Assembly: GCA_020024105.1 (NCBI GenBank)
Contig: JAHHUH010000007.1
Location: 17,870 to 81,869 of the forward strand
Source: Phascolarctobacterium sp.
GTDB taxonomy: Bacteria; Bacillota; Negativicutes; Acidaminococcales; Acidaminococcaceae
Reading direction: 5' to 3'
Length of the DNA stretch: 64,000 nucleotides
Part shown: one piece after another, positions 32,936-41,611 of the stretch
Position numbering within the stretch: the first letter of the stretch is position 1
Layout of the letters: the number at the start of each line of letters is the position of its first letter
The notes under the pieces: generated by a model
Database searches by the model: none
Told to the model about the DNA's origin: nothing
The model's input: only the letters and a program-made list of their open reading frames with translations
Translations under genes and position numbers: made by a program

Positions 32936-34042
32936 ATGGATATTAAAAAGATAATACGTAATATTGACTGGCTGCTGGTATTTGCGGTGCTGGCCCTTAT
33001 GATTTGTGGCCTTTGTCTGATTAGTAGTGCTACCTATTCCTTTGCTTTGGCAGGTGGTAATAGCTGGCATGTAGAGCGGCAGATGACCTTTATGGGAATT
33101 GCTTTACTACTGCTTATTATCAGCTTGAAATTTGATTATCGTATCCTTACGAATTACACAAAGTATATTTACGGGACTAATATAGTTTTATTGGTGGCAG
33201 TTATGTTATTTGGGCATACCCAATTAGGGGCCCAGCGTTGGATTCAGATAGGCTCTTTTACCTTTCAGCCATCAGAATTTGCCAAGGTTTTTCTGATTAT
33301 CTGTTTGGCTGCCTTTATGGATAAGCGCATTGAATGGCTGGAGGAATTTAAGGACTATCTTATGGTTTTTCTCTATATTTTCCTACCCTTTATCCTGGTA
33401 CTGAAGCAACCGGATTTGGGTACCTCCTTAGCTTTTGTTGCTATTCTGCTAGGTATGATTTTTGTCAGCGGCTTTAGATATAAATGGTTTTTACGCTTAG
33501 GAGCCGGCTTTGTAGCCATGCTGCCACTATTTTGGATGGTTTTGAAGGACTATCAGAAAAACCGTATTCGCGTCTTTCTTAACCCGGAGCTGGACCCCTT
33601 TGGTAGTGGTTACCACGTTATCCAGTCTAAAATCGCTATTGGTAGCGGTGGTCTCTTGGGAAAGGGCTGGATGGAAGGTACCCAGAGTCAGCTTAATTTT
33701 TTACCGGAAAACCATACGGATTTCATTTTTGCAGTAGCTGGTGAGGAATTTGGCTTTATTGGAGCAGCTATTATTATAATTTTATATTTTATTGTTATTT
33801 GGCGTGGTATACTGATTGCTATGAATGCTGAAGATAATTTTGGTGCTTTGATGGCAACCGGTGTTATCTCCATGTTTATGTTCCATATTTTGGTTAATTT
33901 GGGCATGACCATGGGGATTATGCCTGTTACCGGCGTACCCCTGCCGTTTTTAAGCTATGGTGTCAGTTCCTTATTAACTAATACCATGCTGATAGCACTT
34001 TTATTGAATATTAAATATCATAGTAAAACCCTACAATTTTAA
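32936..34042 (+). CDS. rodA: Peptidoglycan glycosyltransferase RodA
   Basis: SEDS-family polymerase, 368 aa with about ten membrane helices. Conserved pieces include LGAQRWIQIGSFTFQPSEFAK, KQPDLGTSL, and the late MPVTGVPLPFLSYGVSS. Works with the PBP2 encoded 89 nt upstream. The short gap holds no separate gene. Confidence 0.95.
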   Translation: MDIKKIIRNIDWLLVFAVLALMICGLCLISSATYSFALAGGNSWHVERQMTFMGIALLLLIISLKFDYRILTNYTKYIYGTNIVLLVAVMLFGHTQLGAQRWIQIGSFTFQPSEFAKVFLIICLAAFMDKRIEWLEEFKDYLMVFLYIFLPFILVLKQPDLGTSLAFVAILLGMIFVSGFRYKWFLRLGAGFVAMLPLFWMVLKDYQKNRIRVFLNPELDPFGSGYHVIQSKIAIGSGGLLGKGWMEGTQSQLNFLPENHTDFIFAVAGEEFGFIGAAIIIILYFIVIWRGILIAMNAEDNFGALMATGVISMFMFHILVNLGMTMGIMPVTGVPLPFLSYGVSSLLTNTMLIALLLNIKYHSKTLQF

Positions 34043-34091
34043 AAATTGTAATACAAGGAATAGCCGTTGTGAGAAGGAGTAATAGAAATTA

Positions 34092-35951
34092 ATGGAAAAA
34101 GAACTGACTATCGATATATTGAGCAGTGTGCAGAAGCCTGCCCGCTATACTGGTGGGGAGTATGCTAGTATAGTGAAAAAACCTGAGGAAATAGAGGTAA
34201 CTATTGCTTTAGCTTTTCCCGATGTTTATGAAGTGGGCATGAGCTATTTAGGCTTTAAAATTTTATACCATTTATTAAACAAGGAGGCTGGAGTAGCTGC
34301 TGAACGTGTTTATGCTCCGTGGATTGACATGGAAGCTAAAATGCGTGAGCATAAAATTCCCCTGCGTACTCTGGAAACGGAAAAAGCCCTGTCAGAATGC
34401 GACTTCATCGGCTTTACACTGCAATACGAGCTTACCTACAGTAATATTTTGAATATGCTGGATTTGGGTGGCGTTCCTCTGTTGGCTGCTGAACGCGATG
34501 ATGAGGCTCCCTTTGTTCTAGTAGGTGGTCCCTGCATTTTTAATCCCGAGCCCCTGGCAGACTTTTTTGATATCGGTATCATTGGCGACGGCGAAGAAAT
34601 TATGGTGGAGCTGATGAACTGCTATAAGACCTGGAAAAAGGCCGGTAAGCCCGGTGGTCGTCAAGGCTTTTTGCAGGATGCTGTTAAATTGAAGGGGATT
34701 TATGTACCCTCCTACTATAGCGTTAAATATAATGAGGACTGGACAGTGAATGCTGTGGAACCCCTATATAAGGATGCACCGGCTATTGTGGAAAAACGGG
34801 TAGTAAAGGATATAAATACTGTTGATTTTCCCACTGACCCCATTGTACCCTTTAGTGAAATTGTCCATGATCGTATTATGCTGGAGGTTTTCCGTGGCTG
34901 TAGTCGTGGCTGTCGTTTCTGTCATGCAGGCATGGTATACCGTCCTGTACGCGAACGTCGTCCCGAGGTAGTTAAGGAGCTGGCACGTAAGCTGGTAGAT
35001 AATACTGGTTATAACGAAATTTCCATGGTTTCTCTGAGCACTGCCGACTATTCCTGCTTGGGTCCTGTGGTGCATGATTTAATTAGCGAGTTTAAGGATG
35101 AAAAGGTTAGTGTTTCTTTGCCCTCTCTTCGTATTGACAGCTTTTCCGTGGATATTGCCAAGGAAGTACAGCAGGTACGTAAAAGTGGCTTAACTTTTGC
35201 ACCGGAGGCCGGTAGCCAGAAAATGCGTGATGTAATCAATAAGGGCGTTACAGAGGCTGATTTGATGAGCGCTACTAAGGCGGCCTTCGAATCCGGCTGG
35301 AAGGCTGTTAAATTATATTTTATGATTGGCCTGCCTCAGGAGAAGGATGAGGATATTTTAGCTATTGCTGATCTGGCCAAGAAGGTACAGAATAATTATT
35401 TTGAGGTTACAGGTAAGCGTGGTTGTAAGGTAACTGTCAGCGTTTCTTCCTTCGTGCCCAAACCATATACTGCTTTTCAATGGTTTGGTCAAAATGATAT
35501 TGAAACCCTGCACCATAAGCAATATCTGTTAAAGGATGCACTAAAGGTCAAAAATATCACTTACCAATACCATGATGCAAAGACCAGTGTAATTGAGGCG
35601 GTTTTTGCCCGTGGTGACCGTCGTCTAGGCAAGGCCTTATTGGCTGCCTGGCGCAAGGGTGCCCGTTTTGACGGCTGGACTGATTGCTTCTCCTATGATA
35701 TTTGGCAGGAGGCTATGGCGGAAGCTGGTCTGGATATTGACTTTTATGCTGCTCGTGAGCGTGGCGAAAATGAAGCATTCCCCTGGGAGCATGTACAGCC
35801 TGCTGTAGCGCGTCGCTTCCTGTGGCATGAATGGCAGAAGGCGCAAAAGCAGCAGTTGACCCATGATTGCCGTCGTGATAGCTGTACCGGCTGCGGTGTC
35901 TGCCCAAAGCTGGGTGTGGATATTATTGACTGGAAGGATGGTGCCCAATAA
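34092..35951 (+). CDS. B12-binding-like radical SAM protein (TIGR03960 family)
   Basis: 619 aa. An N-terminal Rossmann-like region (about 30-180) precedes a radical SAM core with the cluster motif C270-x3-C274-x2-C277 (RGCSRGCRFCHAG). The C-terminus carries an extra cysteine set (DSCTGCGVCPKLGVD) that could hold another cluster. Always paired in Firmicutes with the gene that follows, which overlaps its stop. Function unresolved; a tRNA or RNA modification role is only a guess from neighbours. Confidence 0.9.
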   Translation: MEKELTIDILSSVQKPARYTGGEYASIVKKPEEIEVTIALAFPDVYEVGMSYLGFKILYHLLNKEAGVAAERVYAPWIDMEAKMREHKIPLRTLETEKALSECDFIGFTLQYELTYSNILNMLDLGGVPLLAAERDDEAPFVLVGGPCIFNPEPLADFFDIGIIGDGEEIMVELMNCYKTWKKAGKPGGRQGFLQDAVKLKGIYVPSYYSVKYNEDWTVNAVEPLYKDAPAIVEKRVVKDINTVDFPTDPIVPFSEIVHDRIMLEVFRGCSRGCRFCHAGMVYRPVRERRPEVVKELARKLVDNTGYNEISMVSLSTADYSCLGPVVHDLISEFKDEKVSVSLPSLRIDSFSVDIAKEVQQVRKSGLTFAPEAGSQKMRDVINKGVTEADLMSATKAAFESGWKAVKLYFMIGLPQEKDEDILAIADLAKKVQNNYFEVTGKRGCKVTVSVSSFVPKPYTAFQWFGQNDIETLHHKQYLLKDALKVKNITYQYHDAKTSVIEAVFARGDRRLGKALLAAWRKGARFDGWTDCFSYDIWQEAMAEAGLDIDFYAARERGENEAFPWEHVQPAVARRFLWHEWQKAQKQQLTHDCRRDSCTGCGVCPKLGVDIIDWKDGAQ

Positions 35952-36655
35952 TGAAATTACGTATGCAGATTACTAAGGATAGGAATATCCGTTTTATTTC
36001 CCATCTGGAATATATCCGTACCATTGAAAGAGCTATCCGCCGTGCTAAGCTGCCGGCAGCCTATTCCGAAGGCTTTAATCCCCATATGAAATTTTCCCTG
36101 GCTTCCGCTCTGGGAGTTGGCGTAGTCAGCTACACGGAATTTGTAGAAATTGAGTTAATGGAGCCTATGGAGGTTGCTGTAGCGGCTAAAGCTTTGAGCA
36201 GGGCACTGCCCCGTGGTATCCGTGTTCTGGCGGCTGATGCAGTTGAAAATAATCATCCGGCACTGATGGCTGAGGCGGCAGGTGCTGTCTACAGGGTAAC
36301 TCTGCCCTATACAGAAGACCTTGGAGAGGTTGTGGAACGTTATAATGCGACCCCCAGCATTATTTTTGCCAAAGCTGCACCGAAAAAGAAAAATAAGGTT
36401 AAGGAAATTGATGTTAAATTCTATATTCCTGAGTTAAAGGTACAGCAGGTAGAGGAGCATACGGTTTTCAATTTTGATTGCAAAATTACTCCTACCGGTA
36501 GTATGAAGGCTGTAGATTTACTAAACACATTAAATGAACAATATGCTTTAAATCTGCCTGTGGAAAAGGCAGATATTGAGCGCTTAGAATTATATAAACG
36601 TGGAAAAGCAGGTCAAAAGCAGATTATGCTGATGAAAGACGCCTTCCATCTTTAA
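35951..36655 (+). CDS. Radical-SAM-associated protein (TIGR03936/DUF2344 family)
   Basis: 234 aa. Opening MKLRMQITKDRNIRFISHLEYIRTIERAIRR and AYSEGFNPHMKFSLASALGVG are diagnostic of DUF2344. Start and upstream stop share TAATG. Presumed accessory factor of the radical SAM protein. Followed by a terminator. Confidence 0.9.
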   Translation: MKLRMQITKDRNIRFISHLEYIRTIERAIRRAKLPAAYSEGFNPHMKFSLASALGVGVVSYTEFVEIELMEPMEVAVAAKALSRALPRGIRVLAADAVENNHPALMAEAAGAVYRVTLPYTEDLGEVVERYNATPSIIFAKAAPKKKNKVKEIDVKFYIPELKVQQVEEHTVFNFDCKITPTGSMKAVDLLNTLNEQYALNLPVEKADIERLELYKRGKAGQKQIMLMKDAFHL

Positions 36656-36661
36656 AAAATA

Positions 36662-36702
36662 ATCCTTCCATCCTAGCATGTTTAGTGGTGGAAGGATTTT
36701 TT
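36662..36702 (+). terminator. Intrinsic terminator after the radical SAM pair
   Basis: ATCCTTCCA (36662-36670) pairs with TGGAAGGAT (36689-36697), followed by T-rich run. Confidence 0.75.
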
Positions 36703-36717
36703 ATAGAGGGATTATTT

Positions 36718-36746
36718 TTGCGAGCCAAAGTATTTTATGATACAAT
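36718..36746 (+). promoter_or_regulatory. Predicted promoter of the RNase G gene
   Basis: -35 TTGCGA (36718-36723), 17-bp spacer, -10 TACAAT (36741-36746). Confidence 0.6.
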
Positions 36747-36789
36747 GAAATATCATTGAAGAAAAAAGCTAAGTGCAGAAGGGAGGCGG

Positions 36790-38208
36790 ATGATGACAGC
36801 TAAGATAATTATTGGTGTTGCCAAGGATGAAACCCGCATGGGAATTATTAATGATGGCCGCTTGATAGAATATTTAGTGGAGCGTACGGATGAAAACCAT
36901 TTGGTCGGCAATATTTACAAGGGCAGGGTTTGTAATGTAGTTAGGGGCATTCAGGCTGCTTTTATTGATATTGGTCTGGAGCAGAATGCTTTTTTGTACT
37001 TAGGTGAAAAAATGGATATTACAGAAGGGCAGAGCATTCTGGTACAGATTTCCAAGGATGCCAGGAGTACGAAGGGGCCTACGGCTACGCGGGAAATAAC
37101 GCTTCCTGGTAAATATGTCGTATTGCTGCCTCAGGCTGCTTATATAGGTGTATCCCGCAAGATTACGGATAAAACGGAAAGGGAGCGTCTGGTCCAGCTA
37201 TGTGAGCAGCATCGGCCTGGCAAATTAGGCATGGTGGTCAGAACGGCTGCGACTGGTGTGACGGAGGAGCTGCTGGTTAAGGATATTAGCGAATTGGCAG
37301 CTGCCTGGAAGGTATTGACGGCCAGGGAAAAATTAGCCAAGGCACCCACACTTTTACGCAGGGAGCTGGATTTAGCTATTCGTATTGTCCGTGATTATCT
37401 CCGTCCCAATGTTAAGGAGATAATGGTTGATAATTTAGGTGTGTACAAAAGGGTGGAGGAGCTGATGGCCATTCTGCCACAGGCTAGAAATATTAAGCTG
37501 ACGCTATATCAGGGACTGGAAGATATTTTTACCTACACCAGTCAGCATGAAGCGGTTGCTTCCATTTCAGACAGGCAGGTGGATTTACCCAGTGGCGGCT
37601 ATCTGGTTATTGATTATACTGAAGCCATGACGGTCATAGACGTAAATAGTGGTCGTTTTAGTGGACGTGAAAATTTAGAAGAGACCATTATGGAAATTAA
37701 TCGTCAGGCTGCAGTGGAAATAGCTCGTCAGCTGCGTCTGCGTGATATTGGTGGCATTATTGTCGTGGATTTTATTGATATGCACACGGAGGCCCATAAG
37801 AACGAAATCATTAATGCTTTACAACAGGCCTTTGTTGGTGATCGGATGAATCCTAAGGTGCAGGATATTACCGTGCTTAATCTGGTAGAGATTACCAGAA
37901 AGAAGTCACGACAAAATCTTTCTTCCGTGCTTTACACGCCCTGTCCTGTTTGTAGTGGTAGCGGTCGAGTGCAAAGTAGGGAAACTCTGGCTTTTGAAAT
38001 TAAGCGTCGGCTGAGGAACCTGCTTTCCCAGAGAGGTAGCTCAAAGAATGTGCTGGTGATGGCCAATCCCTGGCTTTGTGAATGGTTGCGGGTCAAGGAT
38101 TTACACCAATGGGAAAAGGAATTAGCCTGTGATATTAAAGTTGAGGCAGATGATTCACTGTATCTAGAATCTTTTATGATTTTAGATAATAGTAGTGTTG
38201 ACAAATAA
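36790..38208 (+). CDS. rng: Ribonuclease G/E family endoribonuclease
   Basis: 472 aa, RNase G-like length without the long RNase E scaffold tail. S1-like domain near the start (GNIYKGRVCNVVRGIQAAFIDIGLEQNAFL), catalytic DNase I-like part with IDVNSGRF and the metal aspartates in VVDFIDM, then the zinc link CPVCSGSGRV. GGGAGG precedes two adjacent ATGs; the first is used here. The rplU promoter overlaps its last codons. Confidence 0.92.
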   Translation: MMTAKIIIGVAKDETRMGIINDGRLIEYLVERTDENHLVGNIYKGRVCNVVRGIQAAFIDIGLEQNAFLYLGEKMDITEGQSILVQISKDARSTKGPTATREITLPGKYVVLLPQAAYIGVSRKITDKTERERLVQLCEQHRPGKLGMVVRTAATGVTEELLVKDISELAAAWKVLTAREKLAKAPTLLRRELDLAIRIVRDYLRPNVKEIMVDNLGVYKRVEELMAILPQARNIKLTLYQGLEDIFTYTSQHEAVASISDRQVDLPSGGYLVIDYTEAMTVIDVNSGRFSGRENLEETIMEINRQAAVEIARQLRLRDIGGIIVVDFIDMHTEAHKNEIINALQQAFVGDRMNPKVQDITVLNLVEITRKKSRQNLSSVLYTPCPVCSGSGRVQSRETLAFEIKRRLRNLLSQRGSSKNVLVMANPWLCEWLRVKDLHQWEKELACDIKVEADDSLYLESFMILDNSSVDK

Positions 38209-38226
38209 AATTAAACAGGGTAAACT
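38198..38226 (+). promoter_or_regulatory. Predicted promoter of rplU-prp-rpmA
   Basis: -35 TTGACA (38198-38203, inside the rng stop region), 17-bp spacer, -10 TAAACT (38221-38226). Confidence 0.65.
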
Positions 38227-38229
38227 ATA

Positions 38230-38333
38230 CTAGTATGAACTGTGAATAGTTCGTCCCCAACCGCGTAGAGAGGTTCTTAAAACTCGAAAGAGTACCGTAT
38301 TTAGCGAGTCTATCATAAGGGAGGTGCAATAGA
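38230..38333 (+). ncRNA. Ribosomal protein L21 leader (autoregulatory 5' UTR)
   Basis: A 104-nt leader upstream of rplU. Stems visible: GAACT/AGTTC (38237-38241 with 38248-38252), AACC/GGTT enclosing GCGTAGAGA (38259-38275), and ACTCG/CGAGT (38282-38286 with 38305-38309). Its place, the ACCGCGTAGAGAGGTT core and length fit the L21 leader of Firmicutes. A covariance-model scan with the Rfam L21 leader would settle it. Confidence 0.7.
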
Positions 38334-38645
38334 ATGTACGCAATTATCCAAACCGGTGGTAAACAATACCGCGTTGCAGAAGGTGAAACCCTGCAAGTTG
38401 AAAAATTGAATGCTGAAGTTGGTGCAGAAGTTGTTTTTGACGAAGTTTTGACCGTTGTCAACGACGCTGATGTAAAAATTGGCGCTCCTGTTGTTGAAGG
38501 TGCAAAGGTTACTGCTAAAGTTGTAGAACAAGGTAGAGGCGAAAAAATCTTTGTTTTCAAATACAAAGCAAAAGCTAACTATCGTAAACGCCAAGGTCAT
38601 CGTCAACCGTTCACTGCAGTTGAAATCGTTAAAATCGAAGCTTGA
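38334..38645 (+). CDS. rplU: 50S ribosomal protein L21
   Basis: 103 aa, standard length. MYAIIQTGGKQYRVAEGETL and the C-terminal YRKRQGHRQPFTAVEIVKI are diagnostic. Binds 23S rRNA with L20. GGGAGGTG precedes the start. First gene of the rplU-prp-rpmA operon. Confidence 0.97.
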   Translation: MYAIIQTGGKQYRVAEGETLQVEKLNAEVGAEVVFDEVLTVVNDADVKIGAPVVEGAKVTAKVVEQGRGEKIFVFKYKAKANYRKRQGHRQPFTAVEIVKIEA

Positions 38646-38650
38646 TTTTT

Positions 38651-38977
38651 ATGATATTGGTTGAAATTTATGAAGACAAGCAAGGAATGATAACTGGCTA
38701 TATGGTTAGTGGTCATTCAGGTTATGCTGAAGAAGGTAGCGATATTATTTGTAGCGCTATTTCAGCTTTAACACAGGCGCCTCTTCATGGCATGACAAAA
38801 CATCTAAAAATTAAACCGTCCTGGCGTGTTAATCAGGAGGACGGTTATCTTAAGGTTGCATTGGACAGTGCACCTACGGAATTGACAGAGGCCATTTTAA
38901 GGACCATGGTCCTTGGAGTGGAATCCATTGAACGTCAGTGTCCGGAATATGTTCGTATCCAAGAACATAGGAGGTGA
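38651..38977 (+). CDS. prp: Ribosomal-processing cysteine protease Prp
   Basis: 108 aa from ATG 38651. Removes the N-terminal leader of L27 before ribosome assembly. With this start the catalytic pair falls at H22 and C34 (GHSGYAEEGSDIICS), the numbering known from the staphylococcal enzyme, which supports it over a TTG at 38642. Lies between rplU and rpmA as usual; its end is 5 nt before rpmA. Confidence 0.93.
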   Translation: MILVEIYEDKQGMITGYMVSGHSGYAEEGSDIICSAISALTQAPLHGMTKHLKIKPSWRVNQEDGYLKVALDSAPTELTEAILRTMVLGVESIERQCPEYVRIQEHRR

Positions 38978-38982
38978 AAGTA

Positions 38983-39276
38983 ATGTTTGAAATTATTTTG
39001 CAATTGCATGCACATAAAAAAGGTACTGGTAGCTCCCACAACGGTCGTGACTCTAACGCTCAACGTTTGGGTACCAAAGCTCATGACAGCCAATTGGTAA
39101 CTGCTGGTAGCATCATTGTTCGTCAACATGGCACTAAATTCCATCCTGGTAACAACGTAGGTATGGGTAAGGATTACACTATCTTTGCAAAAATTGAAGG
39201 TCGTGTTAAATTCGAACGTAAAGGCCGTGACAAACGTCAGATTAGCGTTTACCCGGTTGAAGAAGCAGCTATGTAA
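38983..39276 (+). CDS. rpmA: 50S ribosomal protein L27 with cleavable leader
   Basis: 97 aa. Body AHKKGTGSSHNGRDSNAQRLG is L27. The leader reads MFEIILQLH, followed by A-HKKG. In Firmicutes with Prp the leader normally ends LQFF or LQLF before the A; here the residue just before the cut is His. AGGAGGTG precedes the ATG by 6 nt. A terminator follows. Confidence 0.95.
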   Translation: MFEIILQLHAHKKGTGSSHNGRDSNAQRLGTKAHDSQLVTAGSIIVRQHGTKFHPGNNVGMGKDYTIFAKIEGRVKFERKGRDKRQISVYPVEEAAM

Positions 39277-39282
39277 TAAATT

Positions 39283-39312
39283 GCTCCACATCGTCAGATG
39301 TGGGGCTTTTTT
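39283..39312 (+). terminator. Intrinsic terminator after rpmA
   Basis: GCTCCACATC (39283-39292) pairs with GATGTGGGGC (39297-39306), then T6. Confidence 0.85.
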
Positions 39313-39345
39313 GTTAATAGTGATTAATTTTCAAGAGGTGGAGAG

Positions 39346-39816
39346 ATGCTGGAAATAGGCATGCAGGCTCCAGAATTTACCTTACCCGATAAGGATGGGC
39401 AGATGGTAAGCTTAAAGGACTTTTTAGGGGAAAAGGTTGTCTTATATTTTTATCCTAAGGATTCCACACCCGGCTGTACACGTCAGGCAAATGCCTTTAA
39501 GGATTTATTTGCAGAATATACTAAGCTGAGAGTAGTTATTATTGGTATGAGCAAGGATAGTAGCAGATCCCATGCTAATTTCACGGCTAAGTACAAATTA
39601 CCCTTTCTTCTTTTATCAGATCCGGAAACAACCACCCTACAAGCCTATGAGGTTTGGCGGGAGAAGAAGCTTTACGGAAAGGTAAGCATGGGCGTGGTAC
39701 GGTCCGTGTATATTATCGATGAAAAGGGCAAGGTGGAAGCTGCCTGGACCAAAGTCAAACCGGAACAGGGTGCGGCGGATGCCTTAGCATTTTTACAGGC
39801 CTGCGATTGTCAATAA
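39346..39816 (+). CDS. bcp: Bcp-type thiol peroxiredoxin
   Basis: 156 aa. Reduces hydroperoxides in the cytosol. Peroxidatic cysteine at about 45 in KDSTPGCTRQANAF. The resolving cysteine that many Bcp proteins have five residues later (PGCT-x-E-A-C) is replaced by Asn, so it should work as a 1-Cys enzyme or with a partner thiol; two cysteines occur only at the extreme C-terminus (ACDCQ). GAGGTGG precedes the start. Confidence 0.9.
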   Translation: MLEIGMQAPEFTLPDKDGQMVSLKDFLGEKVVLYFYPKDSTPGCTRQANAFKDLFAEYTKLRVVIIGMSKDSSRSHANFTAKYKLPFLLLSDPETTTLQAYEVWREKKLYGKVSMGVVRSVYIIDEKGKVEAAWTKVKPEQGAADALAFLQACDCQ

Positions 39817-39825
39817 AGTAAAAAG

Positions 39826-39902
39826 AAAGCACGCTTACTGAATGAGGAGCTACCATTTGTCATCTGTTTGACAGGTAGGAGTTCAGAAGTGTGCTTATTT
39901 TA
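39826..39902. terminator. Long imperfect hairpin terminator between convergent genes
   Basis: Arms at about 39826-39854 and 39874-39896 (AAGCACGCTT with AAGTGTGCTT, then CTGAA/TTCAG and CTACC/GGTAG), followed by TATTTTAT on plus. It separates bcp from the convergent alcohol dehydrogenase. Confidence 0.6.
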
Positions 39903-39913
39903 TCAAAGCAGGT

Positions 39914-41098
39914 TTATTTGGCTGCTCGATAAATAGCAGCCATATCTGTCTGGTCAAGCTTTTTAAATTGGCCGATAGTACGTTTACCTATAAAGCTGCA
40001 TTTATAGGCTAATTCCTGGATATCCTCCTCCGTGAGGTTGATATTTAACTGGCTGATGCTGGTGGGCATATCAATCTGTTTAAAGAAGCCCTCTAAGGCA
40101 GCAATACCTTCTAAAGCAACAGCCTCCTGATTACGAAAATTATTGGGGACGTTTAAAACATTAACTGCCAGCTGGGTAAAGCGGCTGACATTTTCCCGAT
40201 AGACATAGCGGGCCCAGCTGCCCCACACGGCTGCCAGACCGGCACCATGGGCAATGTCCCATTTGCCGCTCAGCTCATGCTCCAGCTGGTGGCAGGACCA
40301 GTCGCCATAATTACGATCACCGGTGGTATCATTATGGGAAAGAGTACCACACCACATAATTTCGGCACGGGCGGCATAATTCTGGGGATTGTTTTTTAGG
40401 ATAAGGGCATTGCGCATGACGTTTTTGAGCAGGTCTTCTGCAATACGGTCAACAATGTCCAGCTCCTGGGTGGTAGGCGCAGTAAAATAACGCTCCAGGG
40501 TATGCACCATGATATCTACGCAGCCGCTGGCTGTTTGGTAGGGCGGTAACGTGTAGGTCAGCTCCGGATTCATAATGGCAAAGCAGCAGTACCCGAAGGG
40601 AGTGCTGAGACCACGCTTGAGCCAGCCATCCTCATTCGTGAGGACGGAGCAGTTGCTCATTTCGCTGCCTGCTGCCGCAATGGTCAAGACGGCACCTAGG
40701 GGAAGCGCAGCGGTAATCTTTTTTTCTCCGCTGTAATAATCCCATAAATGACCAGGATTGGCTACACCATAGGCAATGCCCTTGGCACTATCAATAACGC
40801 TACCACCACCGACGGCTAGAATAAAATCAACACCCTGCTCCTGACAGAGCTTGACACCCTCTAAAACCTTGCTGAGACGGGGATTGGGGACAACACCACC
40901 AAGTAGTACGTAGGTAAGACCTGCTTCCTGTAGTTTGTGGCAGACCAGCTCTAACAGGCCGGATTTTTCCGCACTGTGGCCGCCAAAATGTACCAAGACC
41001 TTATGGGCACCATATTCTTTACATAGGGTACCTACCTGCTCCTGGGTAGCTTTACCAAAGACAATTCTTGTAGGCGCATGAAATTGAAATTTATCCAT
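39914..41098 (-). CDS. Iron-containing alcohol dehydrogenase
   Basis: 394 aa, NAD(P)-dependent dehydrogenase of the group III (Fe-ADH) family. GGGSVIDSAKGIAYG binds the nucleotide (near 98-112), and metal ligands are in the DIMVHTLERYF and AHGAGLAAVWGSW segments. Resembles butanol-dehydrogenase/YqhD-like members in length and in KFQFHAPTRIVFGK at the N-terminus. Physiological substrate unknown. Confidence 0.88.
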   Translation of the reverse strand: MDKFQFHAPTRIVFGKATQEQVGTLCKEYGAHKVLVHFGGHSAEKSGLLELVCHKLQEAGLTYVLLGGVVPNPRLSKVLEGVKLCQEQGVDFILAVGGGSVIDSAKGIAYGVANPGHLWDYYSGEKKITAALPLGAVLTIAAAGSEMSNCSVLTNEDGWLKRGLSTPFGYCCFAIMNPELTYTLPPYQTASGCVDIMVHTLERYFTAPTTQELDIVDRIAEDLLKNVMRNALILKNNPQNYAARAEIMWCGTLSHNDTTGDRNYGDWSCHQLEHELSGKWDIAHGAGLAAVWGSWARYVYRENVSRFTQLAVNVLNVPNNFRNQEAVALEGIAALEGFFKQIDMPTSISQLNINLTEEDIQELAYKCSFIGKRTIGQFKKLDQTDMAAIYRAAK

Positions 41099-41165
41099 TT
41101 TTAAACAACTCCCTTCTTGAAGCTTAAGTAGCTGTTAAATTCATTGTAGCATTGACACCTTGCCC

Positions 41166-41195
41166 TTGTAAACCTTATCCCAAGCTTGCTATAAT
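41166..41195 (+). promoter_or_regulatory. Predicted promoter of the rhodanese gene
   Basis: -35 TTGTAA (41166-41171), 18-bp spacer, -10 TATAAT (41190-41195). Confidence 0.6.
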
Positions 41196-41226
41196 GAAGC
41201 TGATAAAAAAATATGAGGAGGTTTTT

Positions 41227-41598
41227 ATGAAATATCTGGTAATTGCTGTACTTATTTTTGGCGGTTTCTTTTATTTTATGAGCGGTGCGAAGAGCTATAA
41301 TCTGGATTCTGCTGCTTTGCAGGTTAAGTTGGCAGCTCAGGAGGATTTTATTCTTTTAGATGTACGTACCCGGGAGGAATTTGAACAGGGACATTTACCC
41401 CATGCAATTTTATTACCCTATGATGAGCTTGAGGCTGAAGCAGATAGGCTGCTGCCACGCAAGGAACAGGAAATTATAGTTTACTGCCGCAGCGGCCGTC
41501 GCAGTGCCATCGCAGTAGCAGTATTACAAAAATTGGGTTATCAGCAGGTGGAGGACTTTGGCGGTATTAACCGTTGGCAGGGTCAGCTGGAAAAATAG
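41227..41598 (+). CDS. Membrane-anchored or exported rhodanese-like protein
   Basis: 123 aa from ATG 41227 with GAGGAGG 6 nt upstream. N-terminal hydrophobic helix (2-18) then a single rhodanese domain with C87 in the active loop CRSGRRS and LDVRTREEFEQGHLPHA. Probably sits outside the membrane and handles sulfane sulfur, though the substrate is unknown. An SGNH hydrolase gene starts 13 nt later. Confidence 0.85.
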   Translation: MKYLVIAVLIFGGFFYFMSGAKSYNLDSAALQVKLAAQEDFILLDVRTREEFEQGHLPHAILLPYDELEAEADRLLPRKEQEIIVYCRSGRRSAIAVAVLQKLGYQQVEDFGGINRWQGQLEK

Positions 41599-41611
41599 GA
41601 TGGTGATAGGT

